Shown here one piece after another: positions 59,586 through 64,000 of a stretch of 64,000 nucleotides of DNA. Positions within the stretch are counted from its first letter, which is position 1. Every line of letters begins with the position of its first letter. The notes under the pieces are model-generated. The model had not been told where the DNA came from and did not search any database. It saw only the letters and a list, made by a program, of their open reading frames with translations. Source of the DNA: Riemerella anatipestifer (lineage in GTDB: Bacteria > Bacteroidota > Bacteroidia > Flavobacteriales > Weeksellaceae); contig NZ_CP142016.1 in assembly GCF_035666175.1 (NCBI RefSeq), positions 1,922,001 through 1,986,000 on the forward strand, given 5' to 3'. A program made the translations under genes and the position numbers.

Positions 59586-59623
59586 TAAACTTAAATAAGT
59601 TTATCACAAACACTACTAATAAA

Positions 59624-60649
59624 ATGGGGTTATTTGATTTATTTACGCAGGAAATTGCGATAGATTTGGGTACAGCTAACACACTAATTATACATAATAA
59701 CAAAATTGTTATAGACCAACCTTCTATTGTAGCTATAGATAGACAGTCAGGGAGACCTATTGCTGTGGGAGAACAGGCTAAACACATGCAAGGTAAAACG
59801 CATGAAGATATTAGAACTGTGCGTCCGCTTAAAGATGGAGTAATTGCAGACTTTCACGCTTCTGAGCATATGATAAAGGAATTTATTAAGCAAATTCCAG
59901 GGATTAAAGGTAAACTATTTCAGCCTGCGTTGAAGATTGTAATATGTATTCCTTCAGGAATTACTGAGGTAGAGAAGAGAGCGGTAAGAGATTCTGCTCA
60001 AAAGGTTAATGCTAAAGAAGTAAGGCTGATTTACGAGCCAATGGCGGCTGCAATAGGTGTGGGTATAGATGTGCAAAAGCCTGAAGGTAATATGATTATC
60101 GATATAGGTGGTGGTACTACCGAGATTGCAGTGGTGGCACTAGGAGGTATTGTTTGTGATAAGTCTGTTAAGATTGCAGGAGATGTATTTACTAACGATA
60201 TTGCTTACTATCTTAGAACGCATCACAATTTATTCATAGGGGAAAGAACAGCAGAGAGAATTAAAATAGAAGTTGGTTCTGCTGTTGAAGAGCTTGATAT
60301 AGACATAGAAGATATTCCAGTACAAGGTAGAGATTTAATTACGGGGAAACCTAAAGAAATTATGATAGGTTACAAGGAGATAGCTCGTGCCTTAGACAAA
60401 TCTATCATTAGAATAGAAGATGCGGTAATGGAAACTCTTTCTATGACCCCGCCAGAACTAGCAGCTGATATTTATAAAACAGGTATCTATTTAGCGGGAG
60501 GTGGAGCATTGTTGAGAGGTTTAGCAGATAGACTTCATAAGAAAACAGGACTTCCTGTATTTGTGGCTGAAGACCCTCTAAGAGCGGTTGTAAGAGGTAC
60601 AGGGATTGCTCTTAAAAATATGGATAAGTTTAATTTTCTTATTAAATAA
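59624..60649 (+). CDS. mreB: Rod-shape protein MreB (341 aa)
   Basis: Actin-fold ATPase with the phosphate loops AIDLGTANTLI and IDIGGGTTEIAV, and the adenosine motif LAGGGALLRGL. It forms membrane filaments that position the elongasome. First gene of mreB-mreC-mreD-mrdA. Confidence 0.98.
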   Translation: MGLFDLFTQEIAIDLGTANTLIIHNNKIVIDQPSIVAIDRQSGRPIAVGEQAKHMQGKTHEDIRTVRPLKDGVIADFHASEHMIKEFIKQIPGIKGKLFQPALKIVICIPSGITEVEKRAVRDSAQKVNAKEVRLIYEPMAAAIGVGIDVQKPEGNMIIDIGGGTTEIAVVALGGIVCDKSVKIAGDVFTNDIAYYLRTHHNLFIGERTAERIKIEVGSAVEELDIDIEDIPVQGRDLITGKPKEIMIGYKEIARALDKSIIRIEDAVMETLSMTPPELAADIYKTGIYLAGGGALLRGLADRLHKKTGLPVFVAEDPLRAVVRGTGIALKNMDKFNFLIK

Positions 60650-60672
60650 TTAAAATTTAGAGTACTTCCTCT

Positions 60673-61527
60673 ATGGGATATCTGCTGAGGTTTTTTTCTA
60701 AAAATGCTTTATTTGTATTTTTCGTTTTTTTACAAATAGTAGCTTTGTTTCTTATTTTCACTCGGAATTCTATGCAACAATCCTTTTTAGCAGGACAAGT
60801 GGCATCGTTTAATTCTTGGGTTTCTGGGTATATAGATGAAGGAGCCAACTATTTAAAGCTTAAACAAATAAATGATGAATTAGTAGAGCAGAATAAAGCT
60901 TTAATGGAGCAGGTATATGGTAAAAACTACAAGAGTGTCCCTAGAAATATCAGAGTGAAGGATGTGGATAAAAATTCACAAATTTATCATATTATTGATG
61001 CTGATGTGATGAGCAACACCATCATTAGAAGAGATAATTATTTCACTATCAATAGAGGAAAAAATCAAGGAGTGCAGTCTAAAATGGGCGTTATCGCCTC
61101 AAATGGAGTAGCGGGTATTGTAATTAACAGTATGAATAATTACTCTATTGTACAGTCTGTGCTTAGTGTGAACAAAATGAGGGTGAATGCGGCTCTTAAA
61201 AATACAGGTTATTTCGGAACTCTTACTTGGAGAGGAGATGACTCTAGAGTGATGCATTTATCAGATATTCCGAAGTATGTGCCTATAAAAGTGGGAGATA
61301 CGGTGGTAACTGATGGAAAGTCTGATGTTTTCCCAGCAGGTGTGTCTATTGGAACTATAGCTGGATTTCAGGTAGATACTAAAACGGGATTCTGGGATAT
61401 AAGCGTAGAGCTTGGTCAGGATATGGGGAATGTTAAAAAAGTGTTTGTTGTAAAAAATCTACAAAAAGTGGAATTACAACAAGTGCAGGATAGTTTAAAC
61501 GCTGTGATAAAGAAAGATGATAAGTAG
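60673..61527 (+). CDS. mreC: Rod-shape protein MreC (284 aa)
   Basis: One N-terminal membrane helix (about residues 12-30) and a short coiled coil precede the periplasmic double beta-barrel (GVIASNGVAGIVINSMNNYSIV, then VGDTVVTDGKSDVFPAGVSIG). It activates PBP2/RodA. It overlaps mreD by 11 bp. Confidence 0.95.
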   Translation: MGYLLRFFSKNALFVFFVFLQIVALFLIFTRNSMQQSFLAGQVASFNSWVSGYIDEGANYLKLKQINDELVEQNKALMEQVYGKNYKSVPRNIRVKDVDKNSQIYHIIDADVMSNTIIRRDNYFTINRGKNQGVQSKMGVIASNGVAGIVINSMNNYSIVQSVLSVNKMRVNAALKNTGYFGTLTWRGDDSRVMHLSDIPKYVPIKVGDTVVTDGKSDVFPAGVSIGTIAGFQVDTKTGFWDISVELGQDMGNVKKVFVVKNLQKVELQQVQDSLNAVIKKDDK

Positions 61528-62026
61528 AAATATTTTTACAGATATATTGTTTTCGGTTATTCTAGTAACAGCTCAGATATTTTTGTTTAATAAAATCTCT
61601 ATAGCGGGAGCTTATACTCCTGTGGTTTATCCTGTACTTATTATGTTTTATCCATTCTATCGAAACCTTTATGTGTTTTTAGTGGTAGGTTTTCTTTTAG
61701 GTCTAGGGATAGACGCTTTTTTAGGAACATGGGGTATCAATGCTTTAGCGATGACGATTATCGCTTACTTTAGAACGCTTATTTTCAAAACTTCAATAGA
61801 TAACGAAGCTACAGATAGTTTTTCATTTCAAAATATACAGTGGACACAGTTTTTAATGTATATTTTCTTTAGTATATTGATACATCAGCTACTGGTACAG
61901 TTTATAGAATTTTTTAAGCTGGACAGAATTCTAGAAATATCCCTTAATGTTTTAATAACTTCGGTTATTTCATTTGTGTTTATTTTGCTGTATGTTTTAA
62001 TATTTAAAATCAAGCAAAAAGTTTGA
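61517..62026 (+). CDS. mreD: Rod-shape protein MreD (169 aa)
   Basis: A polytopic protein of five or six hydrophobic helices, with FLLGLGIDAFLGTWGINALAMT typical of MreD. It works with MreC in the elongasome. Its stop overlaps the TTG start of the PBP2 gene. Confidence 0.92.
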   Translation: MISRNIFTDILFSVILVTAQIFLFNKISIAGAYTPVVYPVLIMFYPFYRNLYVFLVVGFLLGLGIDAFLGTWGINALAMTIIAYFRTLIFKTSIDNEATDSFSFQNIQWTQFLMYIFFSILIHQLLVQFIEFFKLDRILEISLNVLITSVISFVFILLYVLIFKIKQKV

Positions 62027-64000
62027 AACCTTTTTACAAAATTAGTATCGTTTTATCACTTATCGCTGTCATTTTTATAGCGAGATTGGCTTATTTGCAA
62101 TTATTTACAGATAGATATGCATTAAACGCTGCAAACACCTCCATAAAAACAGAATATATTATCCCACAAAGAGGTATTATATTCGATAGGAATGGTAAAA
62201 TTTTGGTTGGGAATAAACAATCTTATGAGATTTCGTTTACCCAAGCACTTATGAGACCAGATTTTGATACTATTGGTTTCTGTAATTTGGTTAGAATTAG
62301 TAAGCAAGATTTTATAAAAAAAATCAAGGAGATAAAAAAAGACCAGTATTACTCCAAAGTACAGCCAATGACTTTCATGAAAAATCTTTCTAGAGAAGAA
62401 ATGGCTAGAATTCAGGAACTTATTTTTAAATACCCAGCGTTTAATATCGTTACTCGTCCACAAAGAAAGTATGAGATAGGTACTTCAGGTAATTTACTTG
62501 GTTTTACGAATGAGGTTAATCAGGCGGATATTAAAAAGGATTCTTTGTACTACCTCCCTGGAGACATCATAGGGAAATCAGGTGTAGAGAAGTCCTATGA
62601 AAAGGAGCTCAGAGGAGAAAAAGGAGTACAATACATACAAAAAGATATTAAACTAAGAAGTATTGGACCTTACAAAGATGGGGAGCTAGATAAAGAAGTC
62701 GTTACAGGGAAAGATTTAACCCTTACTATAGATTATGATTTGCAAAGAATTGCAGAGGAAATGCTGGTAAATAAGCGTGGAGCAATAGTTGCTTTAGACC
62801 CTAAAACAGGAGAGATATTAGCTTTAGCTACAGGTCCAGATGTAGCCCCTTCAGCTTTTACAGGTCCAGATAAAAATAAAAATATTTACAGGCTTCAGAC
62901 GGATAAGTTTGATATGCCCATGTTTGACAGGTCTATCCAAGCGGCTTATCCACCAGGTTCTACCTTTAAATTAGTAACTGCTCTAGCAGCGATGCAAATG
63001 GGCGTGATGACTCCAAACACCGTATTCCCTTGTGGAGGAGGTTTTAATTATAGGGGATTAAGGATTAAAGGTCATGGTGGTGCAGACCCTCTGATTCCAT
63101 CAATACAAGTATCTAGTAACTGTTATTTTTCTTACGCTTACTTAGCCATTATTAACAAGTACCCAGGTAATCCGTCTAAAGGAGTTGATGAGTGGAAGGA
63201 AATTATGAATAGCTTTGGGCTAGGTGTATATCTGAATAACGATTTGGCGGTGGGAGCTAAAGGGCAAATCCCTAGTGGAGAGTTTTATGAAAAAAGAATG
63301 GCTTCTATTTACAAAGCGAGTGGTAGAACGGGAGATGCTAAAAAGTGGGATCCTCTAGCTACGGGAGCTGTCTTTAACGGAATGGGACAAGGGGATATAC
63401 TTTTAACACCTTTACAAGTGGCTAATTTTACAGCAGCCATAGCTAACAAGGGTTGGTTCTACACACCTCATATTGTGAAATCCGTTGATGGTAAACCTAA
63501 TCCAGACCCTAGGTTTAAGAAGAAGCATAAAACTTTAGTTCAAAATAGAGCCTTTTATGATGCGGTTCTTAAAGGAATGGAAGCAGTGGTACTTAGAGGA
63601 ACAGGTAGAGGTTTAAAATCTAATGACTTTACCCAATTGGCAAAAACAGGTACAGCACAGGTACCTCAAGGTAAAGATAACTCTATTTATACTATGATAG
63701 CTCCTGCCGAAGACCCTAAAATTGTAGTGGCAGCAGTGATGGAACATGCGGGTTTTGGTGCTACATGGGCAGGTCCTGCTTGTACGATTATAGCGGAAAA
63801 ATATTTAACAGGAGAAATTAAAAGAGAGCATCTTTATAGAAAAATGGTTTCTTCTAGCTTTATGCCAGAGTATAGAAGACAATGGATACAAGATTTAAAG
63901 CGAAAAGGCTTGTATAAACCTAATGCAGATAGCTTAGCAATTGTGAAGATGCAAGATAGCCTGAAGATTAATCTTCCAGAGAAAAAGAAACAAGAACTAA
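62023..64000 (+). CDS. mrdA: Penicillin-binding protein 2 (transpeptidase), 3' end outside the window
   Basis: The frame starts at TTG 62023 inside the mreD stop (TTGA overlap) and is open to the window end (659 codons). An N-terminal membrane helix (residues 5-25) and dimerisation domain (PQRGIIFDRNGKIL) precede the transpeptidase: SxxK in PPGSTFK, SSN in QVSSNCYFSY and KTG in AKTGTAQVP. It cross-links peptidoglycan during elongation. The non-ATG start suggests strict coupling to mreD. Confidence 0.93.
   Translation, partial: MKPFYKISIVLSLIAVIFIARLAYLQLFTDRYALNAANTSIKTEYIIPQRGIIFDRNGKILVGNKQSYEISFTQALMRPDFDTIGFCNLVRISKQDFIKKIKEIKKDQYYSKVQPMTFMKNLSREEMARIQELIFKYPAFNIVTRPQRKYEIGTSGNLLGFTNEVNQADIKKDSLYYLPGDIIGKSGVEKSYEKELRGEKGVQYIQKDIKLRSIGPYKDGELDKEVVTGKDLTLTIDYDLQRIAEEMLVNKRGAIVALDPKTGEILALATGPDVAPSAFTGPDKNKNIYRLQTDKFDMPMFDRSIQAAYPPGSTFKLVTALAAMQMGVMTPNTVFPCGGGFNYRGLRIKGHGGADPLIPSIQVSSNCYFSYAYLAIINKYPGNPSKGVDEWKEIMNSFGLGVYLNNDLAVGAKGQIPSGEFYEKRMASIYKASGRTGDAKKWDPLATGAVFNGMGQGDILLTPLQVANFTAAIANKGWFYTPHIVKSVDGKPNPDPRFKKKHKTLVQNRAFYDAVLKGMEAVVLRGTGRGLKSNDFTQLAKTGTAQVPQGKDNSIYTMIAPAEDPKIVVAAVMEHAGFGATWAGPACTIIAEKYLTGEIKREHLYRKMVSSSFMPEYRRQWIQDLKRKGLYKPNADSLAIVKMQDSLKINLPEKKKQEL

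Overview
The window is AT-rich Bacteroidota DNA, most likely Riemerella anatipestifer or a close Weeksellaceae relative. The evidence is the flavobacterial -7 promoter element TAnnTTTG before most transcription units, Flavobacteriia-like tuf/secE/nusG/ribosomal and mreBCD proteins, and two near-identical IS982-family elements of the kind I associate with Riemerella (ISRa1). The species is recognised from memory and was not confirmed by a search.

Layout. (1) 1-5432 is the right end of an integrative element or prophage: small phage genes, a Cro-like/CI-like switch, a coiled-coil membrane protein and a membrane-anchored HNH nuclease. It ends at a 47-bp 3' fragment of tRNA-Thr(GGT), a typical attachment-site scar. 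(2) 5526-11170 is core housekeeping: pyrD, tuf, tRNA-Trp, secE, nusG, rplK, rplA, rplJ, rplL. rpoB/rpoC do not follow rplL. (3) 11315-15872 holds secreted proteins, an esterase and a surface protein whose signal peptide is cut in two. (4) 15875-53019 is a complete 37.1-kb Mu-like transposable prophage of contractile-tail type, inserted in that surface-protein gene. TAATT flanks both ends, and joining the flanks restores an in-frame signal peptide. (5) 53020-64000 is host again: an HU-like protein, a broken IS982 copy, clpB, der, mreB, mreC, mreD and the start of PBP2 (mrdA).

The prophage reads from its immunity end at about 53.0 kb toward 15.9 kb. The repressor (51746-52435, +) diverges from a leftward early operon: Ner-like regulator, transposase A, ATPase B, a second RadA/DnaB-like ATPase, DUF3164, an Acb2-like candidate anti-CBASS protein, GemA-like protein and many tiny ORFs. 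Late genes diverge from one intergenic region near 35.2 kb. Packaging, portal, head-morphogenesis and tail-completion genes run rightward. Protease/scaffold, capsid, sheath, tube, tail chaperone with a -1 frameshift, tape measure, baseplate, fibres, lysis (amidase, unimolecular spanin) and DNA-modification genes run leftward. IS1 interrupts the last terminator and IS982 interrupts the tail fibre.

The most unusual content is as follows. A minor head protein is fused to an R-S-E type ADP-ribosyltransferase, with an oppositely oriented small gene abutting it. Several other small genes are oriented against or isolated from the phage operons and carry their own host-type promoters (candidate lysogenic-conversion genes). 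A thymidylate-synthase-like enzyme has Asp where thymidylate synthases have the pyrimidine-reading Asn, next to a Dam-like methylase, at the position where Mu carries mom; upstream of it is a Shine-Dalgarno-sequestering RNA switch.
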